This document shows, piece by piece, positions 1-11,083 of a DNA stretch of 64,000 nt. Made by a program: the position numbers and the translations under genes. The stretch comes from Macrostomum hystrix. Taxonomy: Eukaryota > Platyhelminthes > Macrostomidae. A model generated the notes under the pieces. The model was not told where the DNA came from. It worked only from the letters and a program-made list of their open reading frames with translations, and searched no databases. Location: assembly GCA_950097015.1 (NCBI GenBank), contig CATNEN010000028.1, forward strand, positions 981,001 to 1,045,000, read 5' to 3'. Every line of letters starts with the position of its first letter. Position 1 is the stretch's first letter.

Positions 1-350
1 TTAACACGAAACTCAAGAGCACGGACCAAATTTTTGTTGCGCATCTTCTGAAACAATAATCAAATCGCCAGCTCTTTCTATCGTCGAGATATTTTCATCG
101 GTTCTGGCCGAAGGTCAGATTTTTTACATAAAGAACTAGTGAAACACACACAAAAGCTCCTAGATTTCAATCCTAATTAGCTTGCCACGGACCTTGATGA
201 GCTCTCCTAAGTTCACTCAGGAGTCTCATGCGCTCTTTTCAGTTTACTCTTGATTCTATAGCACAGAAACGCTGTTTGATTGCTAATTTTCAACGTCATT
301 TTCCTTCTTTTTCTACTTTAAGTAGCATAAATTGTAAAAAATCTAAACAG
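1..350. other. Left flank, probably intron of the RGG-protein gene
   Basis: AT-rich sequence without a convincing coding frame. It ends in a plausible 3' splice site (AAACAG at 345-350) directly before the first recognisable exon. The upstream coding part of that gene is not visible here and probably lies to the left. Confidence 0.5.
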
Positions 351-648
351 AAAATTCTGGAGCCGCAACCGGCCCGGCGACGTGATTCGCGACGCGCCCA
401 AAGTGGCCCCGGGTGGCGTCGTCGCTCCTTCCGCCGCCGTCGTCGGCAATCGTCGCGATCAGCAGCAGTCCGGCGGGCATCATCGGCAGCAGATTCAGCA
501 GCATCGCGATCATCACCGCGATGCTCACCAGCGTGGCGGCGGTCGCGACTTCAGAGGCGGACGCGGCAGAGGCGGCGGTCGGTTTCATCAGGGCTTCCGC
601 GGCGGCGGCGGCGGCGGCGGCAGCTTTCGAGGCGGCTCCGGCGGCGCG
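351..648 (+). CDS. RGG-protein exon A (RGG box)
   Basis: The acceptor is AAACAG at 345-350 and the donor GTAAAT starts at 649. One base completes a split codon and 99 codons follow, ending in phase 0. The exon encodes an H/Q/R-rich segment followed by a dense RGG/GGG region. The same stretch is also open in two other frames and on the reverse strand because of GC-rich codons, but only this frame matches the phase of the next exon and gives an RGG composition. Confidence 0.68.
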
Positions 649-3600
649 GTAAATCCAGATTATAGGATATTTCGGATTACAGTAAAATATAATCATGGAT
701 TATTGATCAATGTATTAGTGAACAAATTCAATGGATTATCAAATGTTCAAAGTAAATCGATCGTTCTGAATCGGTTCAAAGGCTCATGTAATTAGCCTAT
801 ATCTCCGAGTGGATTAACGCAGCTTCCCTATCTCCGAGTGGATTAACGCAGCATCCCCATCTTCAAGCGGATTAACGCAGCATCCCCATCTCTAAGTGGA
901 TTAACGCAGCTTCCCTATCTCCGAGGAGATTAACGCAGCTTCCCCATCACCGAGTAGATTAATGCAGCTTCCCTATCTCCGAGGAGATTAACGCAGCATC
1001 CCTATCTCCGAGGGGATTAACGCAGCATCCCCATCTCCGAGTGGATTAACGCAGCTTCCCTATCTCCGAGGAGATTAACGCAGCATCCCTATCTCCTAGG
1101 GGATTAAAGCAGCATCCCTATCTCCGAGTGGATTAACGCAGCTTCGCCATCTCCGACTGGATTTACGCAGAATCCCCATCTCCGAGTGGATTAACGCAGC
1201 TTCCACATCCCCGAGTAGATTAATGCAGCTTCCCTATCTCCGACAAGATTAACGCAGCATCCCCATCTCTGAGTGGATTAACGCAGCATCCCCATCTCTG
1301 AGTGGATTAACGCAGCTTCCACATCCCCGAGTAGATTAATGCAGCTTCCCTATCTCCGACAAGATTAACGCAGCATCCCTATCTCCGAGGGGATTAATGC
1401 AGCTTCCCCATCTCCGAGGGGATTAACGCAGGATCCCTATCTCCAAGTGGATTAACGCAGCTTCCCTATCTCCGAGTGGATTAACGCAGCATCCCATCTC
1501 CGAGTGGATTAACGCAGAATCCCCATCTTCGAGTGGATTAACGCAGAATCCCCATCTCCGAGTGGATTAACGCAGCATCCCTATCTCCGAGTGGATTAAC
1601 GCAGCATCCCCATCTCCGAGTAGATTAATGCAGCATCCCCATCTCTGAGTGGATTAACGCAGCATCCCCATCTCTGAGTGGATTAACGCAGCTTCCACAT
1701 CCCCGAGTAGATTAATGCAGCTTCCCTATCTCCGACAAGATTAACGCAGCATCCCCATCTCTGAGTGGATTAACGCAGCATCCCCATCTCTGAGTGGATT
1801 AACGCAGCATCCCCATCTCTGAGTGGATTAACGCAGCTTCCACATCCCCGAGTAGATTAATGCAGCTTCCCTATCTCCGACAAGATTAAAGCAGCATCCC
1901 TATCTCCGAGGGGATTAATGCAGCTTCCCCATCTCCGAGGGGATTAACGCAGGATCCCTATCTCCGAGTGGATTAACGCAGCATCCCATCTCCGAGTGGA
2001 TTAACGCAGCATCCCATCTCCGAGTGGATTAACGCAGAATCCCCATCTTCGAGTGGATTAACGCAGAATCCCCATCTCCGAGTGGATTAACGCAGCATCC
2101 CCATCTCCGAGTAGATTAACGCAGCATCCCCATCTCCGAGTAGATTAATGCAGCATCCCCATCTCCGAGTAGATTAACGCAGCATCCTCATCTCCGAGTG
2201 GATTAACGCAGCTTCCCCATCCCCACCCTTCAGGGCGCGCCGCTGGCCGCTGCCCACCATCACCACGGGCCGGTGCAGACGCCCTCGAATGTTCGCGTCG
2301 GTCCAAACCTGCGCTTCAAGCCCGGCTTCCGCGGCGGCGCAGACGAAGACGAGAGCAGCATCCCGGCCCTAGGCGACGGCACCGCCCAGAACATTCCGGG
2401 CATTCGCAGCAGCGCCGCCGAAGCCGACTCCTCGGCTGGCGCCGGCGGCCTGGACGAATCTGGCGAGCCACGGCAGCCAAGAAAACGGCCAGCCAGCAAA
2501 GCCATACCCAAGAGCTTTCAGGCTGCCTGGGTCAAGGCCCGACACGGCCTGCCTGCTCTGGCTGGAGCTTCCGAGCTCGAGGAGGAGGAGCAACTGCTGC
2601 CGCTGGCGGACACGCCGGCGCCTGGCTCGACTGGACCGTCGGCTGCGACCACGGTGGCTGCCATCGGCGCATCTGCATCGCGTAAGTCACTTAATTATAG
2701 ACTGTGTCAAACCCCTTCCAGCTGTATAGAACCCCTTCCAGCTGTATAGAACCCCTTTCAGAATGTATAGAACCCCTTCCTGCTGTATAGAACCCCTTCC
2801 TGCTGTATGGAACCCCTTCCAGAATGTATCGAACCCCTTTCAGCATGTATCAAACCCCTTTCAGAATGTATCGAACCCCGTTCAGTCTGCATCGAACCCC
2901 GTTCAGTCTGTATCGAACCCCTTTCAGAATGTATCGAACCCCTTTCAGTATGTATCGTACCCATTCCTGCTGCATCGAACCCCTTTCTAAATGTATTAAA
3001 CCCCTACCTGCTGTATTGAACCCCTTCCAGAATGTATTGAACCCCTTCCAGAATGTATCGAACCCCTTCCAGAATGTATCGAACCCCTTCCAGAATGTAT
3101 CGAACCCCTTTCAGAATGTATCGTACCCCTTCCAGATTGCATCGAACCCCTTTCAGTATGTATCGTACCCATTCCTGCTGCATCGAACCCCTTTCTAAAT
3201 GTATTAAACCCCTACCTGCTGTATTGAACCCCTTCCAGAATGTATTGAACCCCTTCCAGAATATATCGAACCCCTTCCAGAATGTATCGAACCCCTTCCA
3301 GAATGTATCGAACCCCTTCCAGAATGTGTCGAACCCCTTTCAGAATGTATCGAACCCCTTCCAGAATGTGTCGAACCCCTTTCAGAATGTATCGAACCCC
3401 TTCCAGAATGTATCGAACCCCTTCCAGAATGTATCGAACCCCTTCCAGAATGTGTCGAACCCCTTTCAGAATGTGTCGAACCCCTTTCCAGAATGTATTG
3501 AACCCCTTCCTGATATTATCAAACTCTTTCAGATTCTTGCAAACCTCTTCTAGATTGTCTCAAATCCCTTCCAGGCTGCCTCACACCTAATATTTTCGCA

Positions 3601-5087
3601 GCTATCTAATCTATATGCTTGAATATGCGATATGCTTCCATGCGCAATTATACTAAAGAGAAAACTTATTTTTACTGATTGCACAATCGATTTCTAGCTT
3701 TGTTAATGAAATGAAAGTGTCGTGAATATTTTGTCAGTCACATTAGCGACTATTGGCATCCAGAAGGAACATTTTGCGCCATCTAACTTCATTGGCTAGC
3801 TAATTACATAAATAATTAAATTTGGTTTTCCTGGTTTTAACACTTCATGTTGTGGCGAGTAGGTGCTTGAGAATTGGTCTTTAGGGAAGATAAGTGGAAT
3901 AGGGAATAGGGACTTACGCTTGCGAAAACAAGAATAGACAATTAAAAGAAATAGACCTTGCGGAAATAAATATTTCAGGGTGATACTCGTACTAGACTGA
4001 CACAACAATTAAACACATTAAGAATATATTCCCTAAACTTTAGATTCAAGACAATATATGTTGCAAATGGAATAAGTATATTGATTCATATACGAGTACA
4101 ATTAACTCTAAGGTCTGTAGATTCAAGTAGAATATATTCTAAAGTCTGTAGATTTAAGTATTATAGAATAGATTCTAAAGTCTGTAGATTCAAGTAGAAT
4201 ATATTCTACAGTCTGTAGATTCAAGAAGAATAGATTCTAAAGTCTGTGATTTAAGTAGAATAGAGTCTAAAGTCTGTAGATTCAGATAGAATATATTCTA
4301 AAGTCTGTAGATTCAAGTAGAATATATTCTACAGTCTGTAGATTCAAGTAGAATATATTCTACAGTCTGTAGATTCAAGAAGAATATATTCTAAAGTCTC
4401 TAGATTCAAGAAGAATAGATTCTAAAGTCTGTGATTTAAGTAGAATAGAGTCTAAAGTCTGTAGATTCAGATAGAATAGATTCTAAAGTCTGTAGATTCA
4501 AGTAGAATATATTCTACAGTCTGTAGATTCAAGTAGAATATATTCTACAGTCTGTAGATTCAAGTAGAATATATTCTACAGTCTGTAGATTCAAGTAGAA
4601 TATATTCTACAGTCTGTAGATTCAAGTAGAATATGTTGACGCCGCCCCCTCCGCAGACCACGAAGGCCCGTACGCGGCCACGCCTGGGCCGATGGGTGCC
4701 TACGGCATTCGGCGCTCCGAGTCGCGCCGCGGTCAGCAGCCGTTCGAGGAGGGCGCTGAAGAGGCGGACGCCTTCTCCTACGGCAGCTACGGGGCCTACC
4801 AGGGCGCCGGCGAGTCCTACGACGAGTCAATGCCGCCGCCATCGTCTCAGCAGCAGCAGCAGTATAGACGCGGCGGCTATCAGCCGCAGTTCCGCGGCCC
4901 GCCACCGCACGGTCAGAAGCGCGGTTGGGACGGCGCGCCGATGGCCCCAGTCGGAGGTCCGCGGCCGTGGGGCGGCGGCCCGCCAGGTGGGCCCAGATTT
5001 TCCGGCGGCATCGGCGGCGGGCAGATTCGGCCAAGGCCGCCGCATTTCCAGCAGCAGCAGCAGCAGCAGCGAGGCGGATGGCGCTGA
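351..5087 (+). CDS. RGG/Q-rich putative RNA-binding protein, 3' part of gene (3 exons)
   Basis: Three exons (351-648, 2234-2681, 4657-5087) join in phase and give about 391 C-terminal residues ending at TGA 5085-5087. The first exon is rich in H, Q and R and then carries an RGG box (GGGRDFRGGRGRGGGRFHQG). The second has a GFRGG patch, an acidic stretch, a basic NLS-like cluster (RQPRKRPASK) and an ELEEEEQ stretch. The third has two poly-Q runs, a YRRGGYQPQFRG motif and a G/P/R-rich tail. RGG plus Q/G-rich tails are typical of RNA-binding and granule proteins, so RNA binding is inferred. No RRM, KH or helicase domain is visible, so the family cannot be named. The split codons agree at both junctions (phase 0, then phase 1), which supports the model. 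The protein start is outside the window or unrecognised. Confidence 0.72.
797..2225. repeat. 29-bp minisatellite filling the intron between exons A and B
   Basis: About 49 copies of a 29-bp unit with the core GGATTAACGCAGC followed by TTCCCCATCTCCGAG. Variants (GGATTAATGCAGC, GACAAGATTAACG) occur in recurring blocks, which shows multi-unit duplication. The array runs to within about 8 bp of the 3' splice site, so the last unit supplies the pyrimidine tract. Confidence 0.95.
2234..2681 (+). CDS. RGG-protein exon B (acidic and NLS-like region)
   Basis: The acceptor is CACCCTTCAG ending at 2233 and the donor GTAAGT starts at 2682. The exon begins in phase 0 and ends with one base of a split codon. 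It encodes an HHHH run, a GFRGG motif, acidic patches and the basic cluster RQPRKRPASK. Confidence 0.7.
2700..3575. repeat. 21-bp minisatellite in the intron between exons B and C
   Basis: About 40 copies of a 21-bp unit, TATCGAACCCCTTCCAGAAT plus G. Because the length is a multiple of three, all plus frames stay open and give spurious reading frames. Every unit has a pyrimidine run ending in CAG. Confidence 0.95.
3576..4108. other. Intronic unique sequence, no gene seen
   Basis: AT-rich single-copy sequence between the two arrays of the same intron. Only short random open frames are present. Confidence 0.6.
4109..4634. repeat. 31-bp minisatellite abutting exon C
   Basis: About 17 copies of a 31-bp unit containing AGTCTGTAGATTCAAGTAGA and AATATATTCTA. 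The final unit breaks off 22 bp before the splice acceptor of exon C. Confidence 0.93.
4657..5087 (+). CDS. RGG-protein terminal exon C
   Basis: The acceptor is CCCCCTCCGCAG ending at 4656. Two bases complete a split codon, matching the previous exon. The exon runs to TGA at 5085-5087 and encodes a Y/G/E-rich segment, two poly-Q tracts, FRGPPPHG and a G/P/R-rich tail. Confidence 0.7.
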
Positions 5088-5188
5088 GTTATCGATTAGC
5101 ATTGCTGATTAGATGACGAGTCACAGTTACTCCCGCTGTTTACCTAAGTTATTTGCTGTTTTACCTTTTAAAAAACTGCGCATTCAAA

Positions 5189-5194
5189 AATAAA
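5189..5194 (+). promoter_or_regulatory. Candidate poly(A) signal of the RGG-protein gene
   Basis: AATAAA lies about 100 bp after the stop codon in AT-rich sequence, so a short 3' UTR is plausible. Confidence 0.5.
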
Positions 5195-5454
5195 AAACTA
5201 AATACACATGGCGATAAAATGCAATTTAAAATATCACCTTCAACTACAAATTGTATAATCGTATTAATTTGGGCTTGTAAATATATTTCAGCTGAGATTT
5301 GAGGATTTTTTAAATCCCGGTTTTGCCATGCTTGACGCACTCCAGACTGCTCGATAAGCTAGAATTTATTGGCTATTCAAAATTCGCTTTCTTGATTTTT
5401 GTTCAAATCACTTAGTATTCTGAATAACTACATGTTATTCTTCAGTTTCAATCC

Positions 5455-6540
5455 CGGTCCTCAGATTGGTCATTTATCAATCCCGGTCCTCAGATTGGTC
5501 ATTTATCAATCCCGGTCCTCAGATTGGTCATTTATCAATCCTGGTCCTCAGATTGGTCATTTATCAATCCTGGTATTCAGATTGGTCATTTATCAATCCT
5601 GGTCCTCAGATTGGTCATTTATCAATCCTGGTCCTCAGATTGGTCATTTATCAATCCTGGTATTCAGATTGGTCATTTATCAATCCTGGTCCTCAGATTG
5701 CTCATTTATCAATCCTGGTCCTCAGATTGGTCATTTATCAATCCTGGTCCTCAGATTGGTCATTTATCAATTCCGGTCCTCAGATTGCTCATTTATCAAT
5801 CCTGGTCCTCAGATTGGTCATTTATCAATCCTGATCCTCAGATTAGTCATTTATCAATCCTGGTCCTCAGATTGGTCATTTATCAATCCTGGTCCTCAGA
5901 TTGGTCATTTATCAATCCTGATCCTCAGATTGGTCATTTATCAATCCCAGTCCTCAGATTGGTCATTTATCAATCCCAGTCCTCAGATTGGTCATTTATC
6001 AATCCCGGTCCTCAGATTGGTCATTTATCAATCCTGGTCCTCAGATTGGTCATTTATCAATCCTGATCCTCAGATTGGTCATTTATCAATCCCAGTCCTC
6101 AGATTGGTCATTTATCAATCCCAGTTCTCAGATTGGTCATTTATCAATCCTGGTCCTCAGATTGGTCATTTATCAATCCTGGTCCTCAGATTGGTCATTT
6201 ATCAATCCTGGTCCTCAGATTGGTCATTTATCAATCCTGGTCCTCAGACTGGTCATTTATCAATCCTGGTCCTCAGATTGGTCATTTATCAATCCCAGTC
6301 CTCAGATTGGTCATTTATCAATCCTGGTCATCAGATTGGTCATTTATCAATCCTGGTCCTCAGATTGGTCATTTATCAATCCTGGTCCTCAGATTGGTCA
6401 TTTATCAATCCTGGTCCTCAGATTGGTCATTTATTAATCCTGGTCCTCAGATTGGTCATTTATCAATCCTGGTCCTCAGATTGGTCATTTATCAATCCTG
6501 GTCCTCAGATTGGTCATTTATCAATCCTGGTCATGAGATT
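5455..6540. repeat. 29-bp minisatellite downstream of the RGG gene
   Basis: About 37 copies of a 29-bp unit with core CAGATTGGTCATTTATCAAT followed by CCTGGTCCT. Copies are nearly identical, with a few C/T variants. Three plus frames remain open and create a false 394-residue frame. Confidence 0.96.
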
Positions 6541-7124
6541 AATTTTTTTCAAACCTAGTTTGTCCTCAGACCGACCATTTTAAATCTTAGTCCTTTTTTC
6601 CCGTTCTGCTCCTCAAAATGCTCAGGTTGGTCGACCGCACTACAGAATTTTTGTTGTAACCTAGATATTATACTAACAAAAGTACATCCCGGTTAGCGAA
6701 AGTTGTCCCGACAGTTGCCGCCCAGCGGAAGCAACTGCTTTGCTTTTTGTTTTAGCAGGCAATTCGTTGGTTTGATGTTCACTAGATGAACAGAAATAAA
6801 GTATGAAGATGGGATGTTGGATGAGCTGCACTAACTACTATAGGTGAGAGCAAACACAGGTTACGCTTGGACCATTTCATCTCATATTCTCTTTCAGTAA
6901 TCCCGTTTTCGGCTGCAACAAATGGAGACATGGAGTGGCTGAATAAACTTTCCAGCTTGGTTTGGTGTCTGTTCTGCCTGTACTAAGCGTCATCGTTGAC
7001 AGGTTTTAACACAATTGACCCTGTCCCGTGCAAATGGACTGCCGATATACTATTTCAGCTCCTAACAGCTGTCTGTAGTAACTCGGTTTACCCCTTTTCA
7101 GATTCGCTTTTGGGCTAAATAAAT
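6541..7124. other. Spacer without a recognisable gene
   Basis: Single-copy AT-rich sequence between two tandem arrays. No coding frame or RNA gene recognised. Confidence 0.6.
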
Positions 7125-7169
7125 TTGCTCGCATTTCACTCTGATTTCAAGTCACTCTTCGACTTCCCG

Positions 7170-7845
7170 TCAACTATCTCTCTAGGTCACTCTGGTCACT
7201 CTCGCTCACTCTTTAGTTCACTCCTGGATTTCTCTCTCTCACCCTCTGTAGGCCACTCCTTGATTTCACTCTTTATCTCTTTAGTTCACTCCTGGATTTC
7301 TCTCTCTCACCCTCTGTAGGCCACTCCTTGATTTCACTCTTTATCTCTTTAGTTCACTCCTGGATTTCACTCTTCAAGTCACTCCCTAGTTCACTCCTAG
7401 ATTTCACTCTAAGTCACTCTCTAGTTCACTCCTGGATTTCACTCTTCAAGTCACTCTCTAGTTCACTCCTGGATTTCATTCTTCAAGTCACTCCCTAGTT
7501 CACTCCTGGATTTCACTCTTCAAGTCACTCCCTAGTTCACTCCTGGACTTCACTCTTCAAGTCACTCCCTAGTTCACTCCTGGATTTCACTCTTCAAGTC
7601 ACTCCTAGTTCACTCCTGGATTTCACTCTTCAAGTCACTCCCTAGTTCACTCCTGGATTTCACTCCTTAAGTCACTCTCTAGTTCACTCCTGGATTTCAC
7701 TCTTCAAGTCACTCCCTAGTTCACTCCTGGATTTCACTCTTCAAGTCACTCCCTAGTTCACTCCTGGATTTCACTCTTCAAGTCACTCCCTAGTTCACTC
7801 CTGGATTTCACTCTCGAAATCACTTTCCAGTTCACTCCTGGATTT
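7170..7845. repeat. 37-bp minisatellite with TCACTC core
   Basis: About 17 copies of a 37-bp unit made of GGATTTCACTCTTCAAG and TCACTCCCTAGTTCACTCCT. The 5' part is a longer-unit variant carrying CTCTCTCACCCTCTGTAGG. Confidence 0.93.
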
Positions 7846-8560
7846 CGCTATAGTTGTTTTACTCCAAATAGTGAAGAATGCATAATTTGGGTAACTTGTC
7901 CAATACGAAAGTGCTCTTATGATATTTAGTATTTCAAAAGTTTCTTGCGTAGTGTCCGCTCTCTCATGTCCACCCTTCACGTAGCCATCGCCGCAATATT
8001 GGAATCTTCGAATAGCGAAATCGATTAAGTCCAGCTGGCTTCCTTGGGGCGTATGCTAATGAGCCGGCGCCATCGTCACCTATAATTATGCAGCTTACAG
8101 ACAATTTCTTCCTCTTGACTGTATGCCTTGGCTTCATATTTATGCACTTGTGTTTTCCTATTCCCGGATATGAATTTTCACACAGTGCACTAAACCAGCC
8201 ATTTCGACTGCAGCAACTGCCGCCAATTCAATTCCTCCTGTTTTGGCCGTGTAGAAATAGCAGCAGCATTGGAAAACCTTGGAGGATGAAGGATACTTCT
8301 TATTGAATGAGTCCGATGGCAATCTGTGTTGCTGTCAGATTCAACAAAAACTTTTCTTAGGGCCGAACATCCGGGCTTCTTTCTCTCTGTGATTTCATGC
8401 GACTCCTGTAAGATAATATTTCTTAGAAATACTGTGGGATTCAATGGCGGATCGATAACTGTCAGTGCGGCGTCCAACTCTAAAATCTTTCCGAAAAAAT
8501 TTCCCGCGACTTATCATTCATTCAATAGCATGTGATCGGAGATTGTAATAACTCTTGTGT
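7846..8560. other. Spacer without a recognisable gene
   Basis: Single-copy sequence with only short open frames that lack recognisable domains or splice-supported partners. Confidence 0.55.
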
Positions 8561-8589
8561 CACTCTGGGTCACTCTCGAGATTACAGGG

Positions 8590-9800
8590 CACTCCTAGAT
8601 CTCACTCTCTTGTTCACTCTTTGATTTCACATACTCACTGTCTAGGTCACTCTTTTATTTCACTTACTCACTGTCTAGGTCACTCTTTTATTTCACTTAC
8701 TCACTCTCTAGGTCACTCTTTTATTTCACTTACTCACTGTCTAGGTCACTCTTTTATTTCACTTACACACTGTCTGGGTCACTCTTTTATTTCACTTACT
8801 CACTGTCTAGGTCACTCTTTTATTTCACTTACTGACTGTCTAGGTCACTCTTTTATTTCACTTACTCACTGTCTAGGTCACTCTTTGATTTCACTTACTC
8901 ACTGTCTGGGTCACTCTTTGATTTCACTTACTCACTGTCTAGGTCACTCTTTTATTTCACTTACTCACTGTCTGGGTCACTCTTTTATTTCACTTACTCA
9001 CTGTCTGGGTCACTCTTTTATTTCACTTACTCACTGTCTAGGTCACTCTTTGATTTCACTTACTCACTGTCTAGGTCACTCTTTTATTTAACTTACACAC
9101 TGTCTAGGTCACTCTTTTATTTCACTTACTCACTGTCTAGGTCACTCTTTTATTTAACTTACACACTGTCTGGGTCACTCTTTTATTTCACTTACTCACT
9201 GTCTAGGTCACTCTTTGATTTCACTTACTCACTGTCTAGGTCACTCTTTTATTTCACTTACACACTGTCTAGGTCACTCTTTTATTTAACTTACACACTG
9301 TCTAGGTCACTCTTTTATTTCACTTACACACTGTCTAGGTCACTCTTTTATTTAACTTACACACTGTCTAGGTCACTCTTTGATTTCACTTACTCACTGT
9401 CTAGGTCACTCTTTTATTTAACTTACACACTGTCTGGGTCACTCTTTTATTTCACTTACTCACTGTCTAGGTCACTCTTTGATTTCACTTACTCACTGTC
9501 TAGGTCACTCTTTTATTTAACTTACACACTGTCTAGGTCACTCTTTTATTTCACTTACACACTGTCTAGGTCACTCTTTTATTTCACTTACACACTGTCT
9601 AGGTCACTCTTTTATTTCACTTACACACTGTCTGGGTCACTCTTTGATTTCACTTACACACTGTCTGGGTCACTCTTTAATTTCACTTACTCACTGTCTA
9701 GGTCACTCCTCTATTTCACTCTCTCACTCTCTAGGTCACTCCTCGGTTTCACTCTCTCACTCTCTAGGTCACTCTTTGATTTCACTGACTCTTTATTTCT
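8590..9800. repeat. 33-bp minisatellite with GTCTAGGTCACTC core
   Basis: About 36 copies of a 33-bp unit made of GTCTAGGTCACTCTTTTATT and TCACTTACTCACT. Variants include TTAACTTACACAC and GTCTGGGTC. It shares the GGTCACTC/AGTCACTC core with the arrays at 7.2 and 18.9 kb. Confidence 0.95.
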
Positions 9801-10225
9801 CTCTCTCTCTCTTCCATTTCCTTCTCAATCACTTCGCAGAGTGATCTGCAGAGTGATTTCACACCTTCACTAGCTCTCTAGGTAACTCTACACAAACTTG
9901 TTCACTTATTTACTTTCAAAGAAACATGAATTGGTTCAATTGTGTTCGATTGGTAAAGCTAAGCTCGAAAAGTGCACCGCACAATGGGTATGCGACCCCG
10001 CAGAAAAAAAGCTAGTGGAAATGGAAAGTCAGATTGTATATAATTACTTCGAGTATTGGTTTTTCACGTCAGATAGGATCTATATTTAATTGACAGCAAT
10101 TTATGAACCTGCAGACACTTTTAAAATTATGGAGAATAAATTCTTAAACAGAGTCAAGCTGTAGCATGCTGTGTGGATTGCACTGAAGCTAATATATAAT
10201 AATTAGATTATATATTGTAGTTGTA
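9801..10225. other. Spacer without a recognisable gene
   Basis: Short (CT)n tract near 9796-9812, then AT-rich single-copy sequence. No gene recognised. Confidence 0.55.
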
Positions 10226-10676
10226 AATGAGACAAGAATAGGAGAGGGGGAGAATATGGAAAGGAGAGAGGAAGAAGGAGAGGAGAAGGATGAGAGAGGA
10301 AGGAGGAGAGGGGAAGGAGGAGAGGGGAAGGAGAGGGGAAGGAGAGGGGAAGGAGAGGGGAAGGAGAGGGGAAGGAGGAGAGGGGAAGGAGAGGGGAAGG
10401 AGGACGGGTAAGTAGGAGAGAAGGAGGATAGAAGAAGGATGAGAGGGGAAGGAGGAGATGAGAAGGAAGAGAGGGGAAGGAGGAGAGGGGAAGAAGAGGG
10501 GAAGGAGAGGGGAAGGAGGAGAGGGGAAGGAGAGGGGAAGGAGAGGGGAAGGAAAGGGGGAAGGAGGAAAGGGGAAGGAGAGGGGAAGGAGGAGGGGGAA
10601 GGAGGAGAGGAGAAGGAGGAGAGGGGAAGGAGGAGAGGGGAAGGAGGAGAGGGGAAGGAGGAGAGAGGAGTGGGAG
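10226..10676. repeat. Polypurine array (GGAAGGAGGAGAG)n
   Basis: About 450 bp of almost pure purine on the plus strand, in irregular units such as GAGAGGGGAAGGA and GGAGGAGAGGGGAAG. This is low-complexity sequence that gives false E/G/R-rich and S/P/L-rich frames on the two strands. Confidence 0.95.
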
Positions 10677-11083
10677 ATACAATACTTTTATATAATTGAG
10701 TGTTAACAGATTTTAGGCAATCGGAGAATCAGACACAGGCTGGGCAGTGGCGCATATATTGCACAATAGTCCAAATTCAGTTCCACTGTAAAGCAAGATG
10801 ATTGGCTGATCCCGAAGCAGCACATAAGTGGCCTCTCTAACTTGACCGAATATGTATGCAATGCGAAACACTTTGCTGCCACTTTAGCTGTGGATCGGCT
10901 CACAAGCAAATTTTGAAACATATTTTGTCAAGTATCTCAGCAGCAATATAGTTCTGGGACCCATTGCTTTCTAACGCTGTATGCAATGCAAGCTGACGGA
11001 GGACATCAACAAGGTGAGGCTAATAAACATTAAATAGGTATTTCCTTTTTTATTAACTTTAACTGTCCTGAAGGTATTGAGAT
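10677..11083. other. Spacer without a recognisable gene
   Basis: Single-copy sequence between two arrays, with only short frames without domains. Confidence 0.55.

Noticed and set aside
797-2225. CRISPR-like look of regular short repeats
   Set aside because: The repeats are head-to-tail without unique spacers, in a eukaryotic intron. The same holds for the other arrays.
5399-6583. Long open frame of 394 codons
   Set aside because: It lies wholly in the 29-bp minisatellite. Three plus frames are open at once and the product is pure unit repeat, so it is an artefact of unit composition.
8555-9091. 178-codon frame with HSFISLTHCLG repeats
   Set aside because: 33-bp minisatellite translation; no unique sequence.
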